Below are positions 46,144 through 58,527 of a stretch of 64,000 nucleotides of DNA, piece by piece; position 1 is the stretch's first letter; the number at the start of each line of letters is the position of its first letter. The position numbers were made by a program, and so were the translations under genes. The notes below the pieces were generated by a model that was not told where the DNA came from, made no database searches, and saw only the letters and a list, made by a program, of their open reading frames with translations. This DNA comes from Ipomoea triloba (lineage: Eukaryota > Streptophyta > Magnoliopsida > Solanales > Convolvulaceae). The DNA is taken from assembly GCF_003576645.1 (NCBI RefSeq), contig NC_044923.1:19729862-19793861 (forward strand). The letters run 5' to 3'.

Positions 46144-47611
46144 GAGGTATTTAGTGAGAGGTACTGGATATACCTGTTAGTTATACACCCCGACATTTTG
46201 GTGGTATTTGGCAGATTAATGTGAGGAGACCTGTATACAAATACTTGACAGATTAGAGGCTAACAAAAAAGATAATAATCATTTTAGAATGGGAAGCTTA
46301 ATTATATATTTTTCATTAGTTTTAATGAGTTGAGTAATATACTATATGCATTTTGATGGTAAAAATTTCACTTAATGTGACATATTGTGATCTACTAATT
46401 ATTACTAAATCAGAGCTGATCTATATAAACTATGGTTTTAAAGTAAGAATATGATGTATCCTTCAATTTACTGGGATAAATATAGGTAGCATTTCCGATA
46501 TTAGAGACTAAAATAGCTTAAACCATAATAAATGTATATATTAAGAAGATATATAAACAACAAATTAAAAAATTTTGTTGTACTTGCCTTGTATTAAAGC
46601 ATAAGACTATTTATGCAGTAAAATTCATTCTATAGCATTTTTTTTAATGATTTTAGACATTTGAACACTTATTTTCTACAGATTATTTCGTAGGATACCT
46701 ACATTGCTTCGTTTATTTGAATTAAATTATTGAAATCAAGTTTTTTCATATGTATTGAAAATTAAGAAATACCAGTGGGTGTTCCGTACCCAAGATTAGG
46801 GTTTACAACAACATATTAAATGATTTGATGTAATCTTGCGTAAAAAAAAATTGATTATGGTTTAATAGCATGCTGTTCTACAAATGATGGTTCACAGTGG
46901 TAATTTTGTACCAATTTCTATAAACTCAAAAAAAATGAAGAAAATTAGGGATTACCTTAGGTATATTGTTGTTTGTGAGTGTATTCTCTGCTTTGGTTTT
47001 TTCTTTTGGAGCCCATCTGTTTGGGGATTTGATTTCGACTCGCACCGAGAAGAAATTGACTCGAGGTGGACGAAGCTTAAGGTAATCTAGGACTGAAATT
47101 CTAACAAAGTAAATGGGTTTTTTGTAAGCGTTGAAGGAGAGTATTGTGAGGTATATGGTCGGGAAATCGGGCTGCCGAACGGATTGTAGGAGTTTAGGGT
47201 TTGCGAAGATTGAATCCGATCAGATATGTTCGACGCGAGGATCGTCAATCAGAAATTGATGATTGTGGTGTAGTTGTTCAGTTCATAGAGATGGAATTTG
47301 AGGGTAACGACACTAGGTTCTTGCTTTCAGAGATTGAGATGAGAGCTTGGTTTTCGAACGTTGTGGAGGGTAAGAACGGCGGAGGGCGTGGTGTAGTGAT
47401 AGGAATCATAGGATAGGGTTGCTGATTGGAGCAAGAGGCTGAGATCATTTTAGTGTCTTTTTTTTTTGAGAGAAGATCATTTTAGTCTCTTAGGAATTTT
47501 TTATTATTTGCTTATTTTATGTAATGGGCTTCGTATTTTTGGGCTTTGTTTACACATCAGGTTGAAAACTTTGGGCTTTGGTTTAATATTTGTGAGCTTA
47601 TATATATATAT

Positions 47612-47820
47612 ATTGGGTTTATCGAGGCAAACCCCACTGCTCTTCCGAGTATGTGAGTAAACCCTCGCCCTGTGATCCTAGCCGGCAAAGGACCACAAAG
47701 AGATGGGCACCATAGCTGACCGGTAGCTGACCGGCTCAAACCCGGGTGACAGACGGTTTCGAACTCAGGACCTCACGGCCGCGAGCGTCTTGGTCTTGCC
47801 ACTCAGGCTGCCCTTACGGG

Positions 47821-47822
<2 letters not shown>
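47612..47822 (-). mobile_element. tRNA-derived SINE nested in the Helitron, next to (TA)n
   Basis: On the minus strand it starts GTAAGGGCAGCCTGAGTGGCAAGACC (box A, CCTGAGTGGCAAG), then box B GAGTTCGAAACC about 45 bp later. A GC-rich body follows and contains a short tandem CTACCGGTCAGCTA-type repeat. TATATATAT occurs on both sides, and the (TA)n at 47823-47868 directly precedes it in its own orientation. GC content contrasts sharply with the flanking Helitron. Confidence 0.7.
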
Positions 47823-47870
<48 letters not shown>

Positions 47871-48364
47871 GTGTGTGTTTTAGATATGTTGTTTAAAAAT
47901 TACATACATATATATTATTAAAATGTTAAATAATATATTGTTAGATATCTATATATAGAGAGACACGTAGCTGTGTTTTTATATTGATATATTTAATTAT
48001 ATCTTTAGAAGTTTATATGGATGCTTATAGATTATTAGCTAAAAAAACATTTTTATTGCTCCATATAGATATGTAATGTTATGGTATTTGGTTATGTACA
48101 TTCAAACTTATTTCTGTCATCGGTTTGATTTGTTACATTGCCATTATGTATAGTCTTACGTAATAATGTTAGTAATATTTGTATTCAAATTTGTAAATTT
48201 CAACAATTTCATGTACAACTGTTAAAAAACTGTTATATTTCCTAAGCACAAATTTGACATTTACACATAGTTTGAAATTTGGATTTGAATGATGTATACT
48301 ATGTGTACAAAGAATTATATTCATCTATTTTCTCTTGAATTATATTCCTCTATTTTGTCTTGAA

Positions 48365-48675
48365 TTATGAATTTGAAGTTAACAAAGAACTTACAATTGC
48401 TAAACCTTGATTTGTTTGAAGAAACAACGGAGTTAACTGATTTTGCAAATCGAATTGCTGCTATAGGTGATGGTGAGATTGGCGGACCAAATGATGGTGA
48501 AGTGGTCAAACATTGTCTACAGTTGGGCTGCTTTTAAAAAAACCTTTTTTTGTACATGGCCAGCTATATGTCACATTGTCTAGAGTTAGTCAACTTAGAG
48601 GCCTGAAGATACTTTTTCGTAATGACAATGGAGAATGTGTTTCTTCGACATCAAATGTTGTATATATGCTTACTG
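48365..48675 (+). pseudogene. Helitron PIF1-like helicase C-terminal remnant
   Basis: The reading frame near 48372-48500 gives LTKNLQLLNLD…FANRIAAIGDGEIGGPNDGE, a conserved stretch of Helitron Rep-helicases. Then 48545-48665 gives FVHGQLYVTLSRVSQLRGLKIL, the C-terminal motif VI region of PIF1 helicases. The intervening ~300 residues are deleted and no Rep domain was found. Position immediately upstream of the 3' hairpin matches autonomous Helitrons. Confidence 0.85.
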
Positions 48676-48757
48676 ATTTTTTTTATAAATTTATATTTTA
48701 TATATTAAAATCATTGGCCATTTATTCATACCGTGCAACGCACGGGTGGCGTACTAG

Positions 48758-49330
48758 TATGAGTAATGAGAACTCTGAAAATGAATGGCTTTCAACTTGG
48801 TTCACCTTAGATCGTGGATCATGGTCCATGGTATAACAATCTAACTCAATTCTGTGTGGATCATGGTCCATGGTATAACAATCTAACTCAATTCTGTCTA
48901 CCAATCTAGCTTGATTCAGTCAAACCTACTTTCACCGCTAATGAGTAACCCGCTAATGAGTAATGAGAACTCTGAAAATGAATGGCTTTCAACTTGGTTC
49001 ACCTTAGATCGTGGATCATGGTCCATGGTATAACAATCTAACTCAATTCTGTGTGGATCATGGTCCATGGTATAACAATCTAACTCAATTCTGTCTACCA
49101 ATCTAGCTTGATTCAGTCAAACCTACTTTCACCGCTAATGAGTAACCCGCTAATGAGTAATGAGAACTCTGAAAATGAATGGCTTTCAACTTGGTTCACC
49201 TTAGATCGTGGATCATGGTCCATGGTATAACAATCTAACTCAATTCTGTCTACCAATCTAGCTTGATTCAGTCAAACCTACTTTCACCGCTAATGAGTAA
49301 TAAGAACTCTGAAAATGAATGGCTTTCAAC
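48758..49330 (+). repeat. Right part of the ~197-bp satellite array
   Basis: GAGAACTCTGAAAATGAATGG recurs at about 48768, 48965, 49162 and 49302. Units contain GGTTCACCTTAGATCGTGG and GATCATGGTCCATGGTATAACAATCTAACTCAATTCTG. In the first two units the last block is itself doubled, and in the third it is single. The copies are near-identical. Confidence 0.93.
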
Positions 49331-49373
49331 TTGAGGGAAATTTATTAAAATGGGCATATTTTAAACTTGTGGA

Positions 49374-49412
<39 letters not shown>

Positions 49413-51080
49413 AGCTTTTCAAACTTACACAACCTTAGGCCTTCCCAAAAGAAGATGTTTGTGAGTTTTTTCAGACCTCAAAATGAGTGAAGAGTGTTTT
49501 AACAAATGGGAAGAGGTGATTTTGGGCTGTTTTTTTCTCTTGCAAGCTTGAGTTCTTATGCTGACATGGTGGGCCCCCTTGGTGAGAAGAGAATTGAGCC
49601 TCATAGTCCGTGAGGTGCAGTTCTCGCGCCCGCCTGGGCGCGTAAATTACTTTTCTTTTTCAACTTTTTTGTTTTGTTTTATTTTTTCTTTTTATTTTTT
49701 TCTCCATCCAATTTTCTCTTTCCTAATCATTCTTACAAAAACTCCTCAAAAATCACACCAAAATTACAACTATTGGGGAAAAGCCCTTTCCCTTATTAAG
49801 AATAATAAATAAGGTAAGCTTTATAGCTCCAACCTAGTAAAGGGGCTTTGATGCCCTTTGTATAGGTTGGATTGCTGGATACGGGATTCTCGTAGTAGTC
49901 TAAACCAAGATCCAGCCGAGAGAGGGCAGTCTTTAGAAAAAATAGGTTGGGAAAGCAAGAGAATGCTTGGCGTTTTCTGCCTTAGGCAAAACTCGAATGG
50001 GTTATTTTTGCAATTATTATTTTTTACCTAAAATACATAAAACACAAGTGAGACTTGTGTTTCTGCCATATATTTGTGTACAACACAAACACAAACACAA
50101 GCCGTACTTGCGTTTGTAGTATGAAAAAGAATTGGCATCTCTGACTCCCACCACAAAAAAAAAAAAAAGGTCGCCGGACGTTTGTAGCTCGCCAAATTAT
50201 CATCACTTTTATCAGCTATCATATACGGAGTATAATATAACTTCACACTAACACCTAACAGAGGCTTCATCTTTCTTTGTTTGCCTCAACTGGTCGAATA
50301 TAATACTTCATCTGCAAAACCAAAACTTGAGAATCCACTTTTACATACAACACTCTTTATCTCACGAATTGAAGAAACAGGTGAAGAGTGAGGTAGACTA
50401 GATTGCAACTAATAAGAGATGGCTGGCTTGTGTTGCTTTAACTTCTCTCATCATCTCAACCATTCAGCTTCAGTTTTTGAAACCCATGCATGCACCCATC
50501 AAATCTGTCTCTACAAATGCAACTCGATCAAGAAAGATAGCTGATGAAAGTGACAATAATATTGCCAATTATAAACACCTGGCGATAATTTTTTGTGGGA
50601 TGCCTAGCTTGCATTTCTGCTGTACACAAATACATAGCAGAAACACAACAAATTGATCAATAAGTTGAATTGAGTTTACATAAACATCACAGATATGGAA
50701 ATTTAGAATGCAGTGTTGTTTCATTTTTGGATATTGAGGTTTCTTCATTCAACATTGCTACTCCTACCCTCAAATCCGCACAGAATAAATAATACACTTA
50801 AAACATGGCTTAGAAAAGAGTCCACCAACGCTATGGTTGGACACACATTAAAACAGTTTTACAAACGAAGATCACCAACACACATTAAAACAGTATTACG
50901 AATGAAGATCACCAAACCGAATGAACAACAGAATTGGTAAACAAAGTTAAAACTCCAAAGCCACAAAATACTTCAAACATGAGAAATGCACTTCAAGAAT
51001 CCATCAATGGTACGGTTGCACATATTATTAGACACAAATCATCAGATATAAAACAAGCAGAAGCAGCTACAGCTTTCCCT
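49331..51080. other. Intergenic region downstream of the amine oxidase gene
   Basis: A poly(A) tract lies at 49375-49410, with a T-rich run near 49660-49710. The segment 49440-49960 has mixed composition and no recognisable domain. A local duplication of ACACATTAAAACAGT(T/A)TTAC lies at about 50845 and 50880. The 3' UTR of the minus-strand amine oxidase must lie just left of 51081. No further gene is supported. Confidence 0.5.
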
Positions 51081-54000
51081 TCAAAGCTTTGCAACCAAGC
51101 CAGGATGGCATGGCTTTGTTATCACTCCATTTTCCTTGGGATCTGGATCAGCGGAGCTTGGGGGCACATCTACTGCTGGTGAGCAATTAAAGAATCCATG
51201 CGGCTGCAACGACAAACAATTAGGGTTAAATGTCCCAATGCACACACATTGTGCTTCCTTGTAAGCTACATAGTATAGTATTTTATTTTTATACGAAGGA
51301 ATCAAGTTCAAGTGTTGAATACCATGAGCATGAAACCAATGCGCTCCACAGGCATTACCGGCCAGTCTTCCAGCCGAGGAACATGAGTCACTCCAAAAAC
51401 ATACCTGTAGATTTTTGACAGCCAAGTCAGATGCCATATCACATTCATATAATTGTGAAATTGAAAAACCACATTTAATACTTTATAATTGCACTCTTTG
51501 AATATTCTTCTATGTATTTCTGTCTTATCTTTTGTGTAGGCAAGCTATATAAGCCAAGAAAATATGCACATTGTGCAGCACCAAGCTATAAACATGCATG
51601 ATGGTCATAGTAGTTTGGAAATTTAAAAATAAATATAAATAAAAATAAAGATGAAACACTTGTGACTTATATCCTAATTAACTGTGAATTTATCATGTAC
51701 AGAGAACACTAACCAAAGAACAATGTCGGTTTCTTCCAGAGATCGATTCTGTTTAACCCAAGAAGCCAATCCCTCTCCAACACGTGGATTCTGATTAGGA
51801 AACTCTCCTCCAGGAAACATCTCATCACGTGCATACGGTGTAACCCATAGATTGTGTTTTAGGAAAGCAGCTCTTCTCAGAAATTTTGCCTCTGTACCAG
51901 CTAATGGCAAACAGTTCGAGCCAGGTACAAGCTTGTAGCCTGTTAACTGTCCAGTACGGTTGACTGTTCTTGTGTTCTTGATCTAATTGTTGACATAACA
52001 TATAATCCCAATGTTATTTAAGTACTTCTATACTACAAGAAATCTCATTAATTTAGTAAAAGGATGCAACATTTGAACCAAACAGCAGTATAAGATGTCA
52101 AAAACCACATTTAAGTTTCAAGTGAAAGGATAACCACACTCACAGACAAAGCTCAATAGGATTGACAAAAACAGATCCTTGCCACTGTTGTCAGTATTTA
52201 CATGTGACCAGACTTCATAATGTATTGGAATTTACAAAATACATGTTTACTTTCTGGGATTAATATAACTGAAAAGAGCGGGAACACCCAACCACTACAT
52301 TCGCAAAGGACAAGCTATATCATGAATCATTAATGTGTGCTACTTTAAGATGTAATATGAGTTTCAAAAGCTTGAACTCTTTTAAATTACTAGATCAAAC
52401 AGGGGAATAGCTACACAAAGAGAAAGAAGTCTTACAATCCAGTGCCGAGCAGATAAAGGATTACAGTCACGCATGGCTTCCAATTCAGTTTTGAGCAATC
52501 TCTCTTCTGCGTAAAATGCATTGTTATGGACATTATTCTCTCCAGGATCTTCAACTTTAACATTTACCTCAGCCACCTACAGAGGAACAAGAATTGCATT
52601 AAGCATATAATATTAAGGGCTATAGAAGTAAGGACTGAATCTGATGCGACTACCGAATCATCAATAGAGAGTACATAGACTCTGGTCTGTTTCTTTCCAG
52701 ACAACAAAGATCACGATTGGTATAATAGACAAAAGAAAACTGGAATCAGTAGTGACATACATAATTCACAGTAGTCAGATTTTCAAATATATTATAATAC
52801 AATTAAGCTCACAAGTCACAAAAGCCAAATTTCAAAGAATAGATCATTTGAAAACAAAACCTATTTTACTAGCTCAATTATCCATATGCTTGGGGACTGA
52901 ACAACAGATTAGCTGATGAAGGACAAACAAACCTGGTTATGTGCTTCTCCAGGCTTGCAATCAACGGCCATGTCCATACGAGCTACAAAGAAGTGTTGAT
53001 GAACAGGTGCATATAGACCAGGTGCAATAGTGGTCCCATATTTTCTTACTTCCCCTGGCTGCAAAGCTCCTAGACTGAGAATCCCCGTGAGCTTAACCTC
53101 AGCTTCAATTTTCCCATCCTGTGGTGGAAATGGTAAATAGTCTTTGTAAAATGAAGAACTCAAATCTCAGAGGCAATATCAACAGAAAGAAATATTTTTC
53201 TATTGAAGAATAACTGAATAACTTGCCTGATAAAAATGCCAGAAGAAGCCATATTCATAGTTAGCCACAGTACATATGAAAGATACTGTCAGCCGTCGCG
53301 AACGCCTTACTTCAGCTAAGCCCGTTCTCCAGTCTTGATGCTTCCACAAGATTCCATGATCCTCTTCATGCATGCAAACACAGTTTTCAATTGTTTCGAC
53401 ACCTCCAGCAAAATTTGTGAAGTGTGCATCAAAGTACTTGATGTAGCCTAAGCAATCACAACCCTACAACCAAAGTAGAACTTTTAAGTTGTAACTAACA
53501 TCAATTTATGTTCAAGCTAAGTAGGAGAGCATAATCTATAAATGTCAATAGAATGCACTTCAACCTTCTTTAGCGAGTGAGCATTTTTACCGAGGCCATC
53601 TTCCCCTGCATCAAATGCATTTTTCCTGTAGTGAGGATCATTTGGATCCCCATAAGGAACTACCATCTCAACAAAGCTTAACCTGTGAGCCACAGGCCTA
53701 CGGCCTCTACTACCATCAACATATGCAACTGAGTAGATAACTAAACCTTCCCTAGGGGTGAAGCCAATGCGAAAATTCCACTGCGAAACAGATTTCAATT
53801 AAACAGAAATTAGTGTGCCCAGTGTGGAGAAATAATCAGAGCTTAAGCTGCCAAACTAATCAAGTACCTTCTGCCACTGAACAAAGTGTCCATCGACACG
53901 GAAGCTAGGACCTTCCGGTTGAATGATATGTAGAGGTTTTACATCACTTCGATCAACCCCTCCTCTGGTTTCCCCAGGAGTATAATTTCTCAATGGATCA

Positions 54001-56142
54001 GCAGGGGGTAGGGGAACCAACTTACGATCTTCAAACTCTATAACAACCATATTTTGCATATCAACCAGTATGTAAAGTCCTTCAACTGGACGAGCATAAC
54101 CGTTTTCCATTGGACAATCACTCTCGGTTCTACAGAAAATAAGTGGTTTTGCAAGTCTGCGATTAGGCGCATCAGCGTCACTGTGATAACCAACACACCT
54201 GAAGAAAAAGGTGAATTAGTAGGCATATATGACAAAGACTCACAAATGTTTGGGTAAACAAAATGCCAAAACCTACCAGGCATCCACCATCACAAGATCC
54301 ATATCCACAATACCCCTCTTTTTCATTGCCTCCCGAAAAGGAGGGAAATCCTTCACAACAGCTTCACATTCAGCATATTCAGCAGCATCCTGAAACACAC
54401 TCCAAGAAAGAGATATACAAAAGCATATTAATGAACTCTCTAGCTTTTATATGCATAAGAATTTAAGTTTTCTATTTATTAAGTTATATTCAGTTGGAAT
54501 TCAGAAAGTCTACAATTGGGTATATTCTGAAAGCAGACATCAAAGAGACTTCCACTACACACAACACATGCACAATTGCATTCACAAAGTGACAAAGGAA
54601 TATAAATCATTTTTAAGAGTAAACCTTTACAGCATATATGCAGCACTCAATCTAATGAGTTATGTACAATATTTCTAAAGCCAAAGATCTTGCAGATAAA
54701 TCTAGCTAATGAACAATGTGACAAAATTAGTCTGTATATTTAACAGAAAAATTGAGTCAAATGAATAACATACCATTGAAGGCTGTACATCAGGCACAAC
54801 CTTTGACGAAATGACTTTACCCCTATGGTGGCCACCCCGAGTTACAGCATGCACCTCAGAGAGTTCAACAATCCAGAAGCTGGTCTCATTTGACTTCTTA
54901 TTATAAACTACAAGTCTTGCCTGCCTTGGAGGAAGCTTACTGGGAATTACAGGACCCTTTTTAGTCCTGGGTAGTAATGATGGCTGAAATGGAGGAAAGA
55001 AGTAGGCATCTGCTAATGCAACCACATTCTTATGAGGTTCCACCAAAGAAACTTCAGCAAACCGCATGCTATCTCTCACCTAAACATAACAATCACAGTT
55101 AAAAGATATTTACACAACTAGACTTAATGAGCAAAATCAATAATGTATTAATGTTGTTCAAAAAACAACCTCAGGAGTTGCCCCAGCTGCCCTGACAGTT
55201 GCCACAGCCACTGAGATCTCAGCGGCAGTTAAAGGATCTAATGGATGGCGGCTTTGAGCCCTCATAGTGTTTGGTAGTCCTGAAACTAGCAAAACAACGA
55301 AAAGTATCTTAGAGCAGAGATCATTACAACTTCCCACCCAAAACTCTGCATAAAAAAGAGTGATGATCCTTGCCCTAAACTAATCAACTCCGTTGCTTCC
55401 ATTTTGATGATAAGGAATAAGAAAATTCGTCTTAAAATAAATAAATATAAAACACAAGAACTAAAATATTATGAGTACAAAACAAATTAACAGACCAGAA
55501 CTTCTCTCCAATATCAAAATACAACAAATTGAAAACAATACTTTCCAAATGGTGAGGAATAGAGAAATGGAAAACGAGTTAGAGAGATTTCACTTACTGA
55601 GAAGTACAGATCAGACAAATGTTGAAAATTTTTCATTTTTTAACAATAAAATTACGGGCAAAAATGTTCCAAGATCAACAATTTCAGAGTAACACCAAGG
55701 AAAATCACTACTCCGTATTATTTCTTCAAAAAGTATCAGTATGATCTTAACACGCTCAGTAACGCGCGCGTGTGTGCACAGAAAGAGAACTCATCCAATG
55801 CATGCATCTAAATCACCAAGTACAACTAGAGAAACATTATGCAGAAATACGTACAAAAGCAGAGATACTACATACGAAAACGTATAAATACGATTGTATA
55901 TAATAAACCACCACCGCAGAACGTGAAAATGGATGTATACCTTTAGCAGAGGAAGCAGGAGGTTGTTCAATGGAGTCGATCACGGCCGCCAGGGGAGAAG
56001 CGGCGGCGGCGGAGACGGCTTCCCGCTGGCCGATCTGGCGGTCGACGGAGGAGGTCCATTCCTGCAAAACATCGCCGTCGGCAGCGGCGACGACGGAGTC
56101 ATTTCTGGATTGGAGCGTCGCTTTTTCCGGAGTTGAGGCCAT
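51081..56142 (-). CDS. Copper-containing primary amine oxidase, peroxisomal
   Basis: Twelve exons on the minus strand: 56142-55941, 55279-55170, 55079-54774, 54389-54277, 54198-53868, 53780-53565, 53463-53227, 53118-52933, 52576-52436, 51982-51714, 51404-51323 and 51203-51081. The frame is continuous, giving 771 aa, the usual size of this plant subgroup. The enzyme oxidises primary amines, such as putrescine and related polyamines, to aldehydes, releasing ammonia and H2O2. Visible key residues are the topaquinone precursor Tyr495 in TVANYEYG, the catalytic base Asp411 in FDAGE, and copper ligands His545/His547 (HQH) and His711 (THVPR). The C-terminus AKL is a PTS1-type peroxisomal signal, and there is no signal peptide. 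Intron 7 has a GC donor (CAG|GCAAGT). The N-terminus is Ala-rich and low in conservation. Confidence 0.95.
53119..53226 (-). other. GC-AG intron (intron 7) of the amine oxidase gene
   Basis: The donor on the minus strand reads TATCAG|GCAAGT and the acceptor reads CCACAG|GATGGG. The flanking exons join in frame as …[11 protein letters not shown]. No in-frame GT donor is evident nearby. GC-AG introns make up about 1% of plant introns. Confidence 0.85.
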
Positions 56143-56540
56143 TGCAATGGATTTGCGAGCTCACTGTAACCGCCGTAATACTGATCGCCGTAGAAACAGC
56201 AACAGTTCTCCTCTGACATACAGCGAAGAATAGTGTGCTTCACTACCACTTTCACAGGATCACTCCCTCCCGCGCCTCCGCAATCTCTATCTCTCTCTGT
56301 TGTCTTCAAGCGAAGGTGGAAGAAAATTTGAGATCAAATGGAGATGAAGAGAGGGAATGCCCTGACCTGCTAAAAGTGAAGTGATCCCACCCAGAAGTAC
56401 AGTTTTGGGTTATTGGAGGATGTGTAATGTGTATGTATAGGCAAGAAGAGCATATGCACCCTCAATTTATTACTCATTATTACCATATATTTTATTTACA
56501 AATTTGTACTTTTCTTCCTTAAAACATTCTCGCTGAGTAA
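56143..56540 (-). promoter_or_regulatory. 5' flank and probable promoter of the amine oxidase gene
   Basis: Directly upstream of the ATG (minus strand) lies a ~150-bp GC-richer leader, with an AGAGAGAGATAGAGAT pyrimidine/purine tract at 56284-56299. Farther upstream, near 56430-56440, is a TATACATAC TATA-like sequence. The core promoter assignment is tentative. Confidence 0.35.
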
Positions 56541-56549
56541 ATCCAGTCA

Positions 56550-57088
56550 TTTAGGGTGTGTTTGGTTGGAATGTGGAGGAAAATTATGTTTTACGTTGTT
56601 TGGTTGGACGAAAAATCAATTCCATGAAAATGATTTTCAAAAAGTTTGAAAAAAAAATGAAAGATTATGTTGTTTGGTGGGATAAAAAATGGTTTTCATA
56701 GAATTTGACTTCTCAAAGAAGAAGGAAAACAAATTCCTAAATAGAATTAGGTATTTTTGTTTTTCAAATAAGGTGGGAAGAAAGTATTAAGTTTTGGACT
56801 ATTTTACCCTCAACTAAATTTATTAATTATACATGTATATATAGCCAAACCATTATTACTAAGAGTATATTAATAATTCTTTACCATTCCAAACCCAACC
56901 AAAAACTGAAATTCATATTCTCAGTCATTTCTTTTCCACCATATTTTCCTCGTAATTTGTTTTCCATGGAATTTGAATTCCATTTCCTTCAAATATTTTT
57001 CAGCCAACCAAACGGGATGTTAGGTATTTTGTTTTCCATGGAAAACTAGTATCACAATTTTACCCTCACCATACTTTATTAATTACTC

Positions 57089-57132
<44 letters not shown>

Positions 57133-57325
57133 GTGTAGGATTATATATGTCATTATACTCATTATTCCTTACCATTCCAAACCCAACCAAACAATGGAAT
57201 TCATATCCCCAGTAATTTCTTTTCCACCAACCAAACAATGGAATTTATTTTCTTAGTAATTTGTTTTCCATGAAATTTGAATTCCATTTCCTTCAAATAT
57301 TTTCCAGCGAACCAAACGAGCTGTT
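56550..57325. mobile_element. Foldback AT-rich elements with GTTTGGTTGG ends, possibly nested
   Basis: GGTGTGTTTGGTTGG (56554) is inverted as CCAACCAAACGGG (57003-57016). A further, similar end, CGAACCAAACGAGC, lies at 57307-57320. Between them TTTTCCATGGAATTTGAATTCCATTTCCTTC occurs twice (about 56960 and 57266), and an (ATT)n tract lies at 57090-57133. No ORF. At least two related copies seem to be fused or nested, about 400 bp upstream of the amine oxidase start. Confidence 0.55.
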
Positions 57326-57374
57326 CTTCATCACTTATTTTGCAAATGTGAAACTTATTTATCATTTAAAAAAA

Positions 57375-58518
57375 GGGAAAATTGCATTTTTGGTCCCTAA
57401 GCTTTAACCAAGTTTCGACTCAGTCCCTGAGTTATGGCCGTATTCGAGTTTAGTCCCTCAGTTATGAACGAAGTGGCGCATTTGGTCCCTGGCCGTTAAA
57501 ACTAACGGAAAAATTAAAAAATAATTAAAATTTGAGGGGTAAAATATGAAATTCACATTTTATTCTTCTTATATCAAAGTCACTTTTATAACATTATTTT
57601 TCACTTCTTAACCTCTTATTTTCAATATTTTTCAATTCTAAAAGCATTTCAATAACTTTAGTATGACTGGTTAAGAGCCTGACTCTCGTATAACAAACTT
57701 AAAACATAGTACAAATAAAGAAACACTTGATCATTGTGTTTAGGCATCTGAAAACACTATCATAATAATTTTCAATTTTCTTTACTAAGCAACAAAGGTA
57801 ATCAAACTAGAACTTTTGAGATACAAAACTCTGTTTTCTTAAAACCAGAGTAATGAAAGAGGAACCTAAGAATCAATTATGAAAACTTTAAAAACTTTTG
57901 TAACTTCAAAAAACGGCAATTGACTAAACTATTGCATACAAAATATTTTTTACATACTAAAAATCTCAAGTTATTCTTTTGGTAATATTTTTTACATACT
58001 AAAAATCTCAAGTTATTCTTTTGGTGAAATTCTCATAAAAGCAACTTGAGAAATTTGAAATTATTTTGTATCTCAAAAGTTCTAGTTTGATACCTTTGTT
58101 GCTTAGTAAAGGAAACCAAAAATTATTAGGATAGTGTTTTCATATGCTTAAAAACAATGATCAAGTGTTTCTTTGTTTATACTAGGTCTTAAGTTTGTTA
58201 TACGAGAGCCAGACTCCTAACAAGTCATACTAAAGTTATTGAAATGCTTTTAGAATTGAAAAATATTGAAAATAAGAGGTTAAGAAGTGAAAAATAATGT
58301 TATAAAAGTGATTTTGATATAAGAAGGATAATAAAATGTGAATTTCCTATTTTACCCCTCAAATTTTAACTATTTTTTAATTTTTCCGTTAGTTTTAACG
58401 GCCAGGGACCAAATGCGCCACTTCGTTCATAACTGAGGGACTAAACTCGGATACGGCCATAACTCAGGGACTGAGTCGGAACTTGCTTAAAACTCAGGAC
58501 CAAAGATGCAATTTTCCC
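57375..58518. mobile_element. Mutator-type foldback element, 1.14 kb, long inverted repeats
   Basis: The termini GGGAAAATTGCATTTTTGGTCC and, from the right, GGGAAAATTGCATCTTTGGTCC begin arms of roughly 500 bp that pair almost throughout. Paired blocks include GGCCGTTAAAACTAACGG and TTATACGAGAG(C/T)CAG. A perfect 9-bp target duplication, TTAAAAAAA, flanks it (57366-57374 and 58519-58527). A short direct duplication (ACATACTAAAAATCTCAAG) lies at ~57953 and ~57994. It has no transposase. The ends match the 265-bp MITE in intron 1 of the TrpD-like gene. Confidence 0.92.
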
Positions 58519-58527
58519 TTAAAAAAA

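Larger units (their letters stand above)
41049..48757 (+). mobile_element. Helitron, about 7.7 kb, with decayed helicase and nested insertions
   Basis: The 5' end TCTATAAATATATAAAGGAAGC is preceded by A (41048). The 3' end has the stem CCGTGC-AAC-GCACGG (48731-48745), then GTGGCGTA and CTAG (48754-48757), followed by T. Insertion between A and T, no target duplication and these termini define plant Helitrons. A PIF1-type helicase remnant lies just inside the 3' end. Near the 5' side, about 42170-42270, is a possible replication-protein-A-like relic (RCLLKEFVSTGGSKKVKDVV). The interior carries an LTR fragment, a SINE and a duplicated segment with Ns. The flanks are two parts of one satellite array. 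Confidence 0.88.

Noticed and set aside
47200..47416. 71-codon ORF in the Helitron as a captured host gene
   Set aside because: No recognisable domain, and I found no exon-like similarity to a known family; left unannotated.
55933..56309. Plus-strand ORFs over exon 1 and the 5' flank of the amine oxidase gene
   Set aside because: Low-complexity reverse-frame reading of an Ala/Ser-rich exon; no domain.
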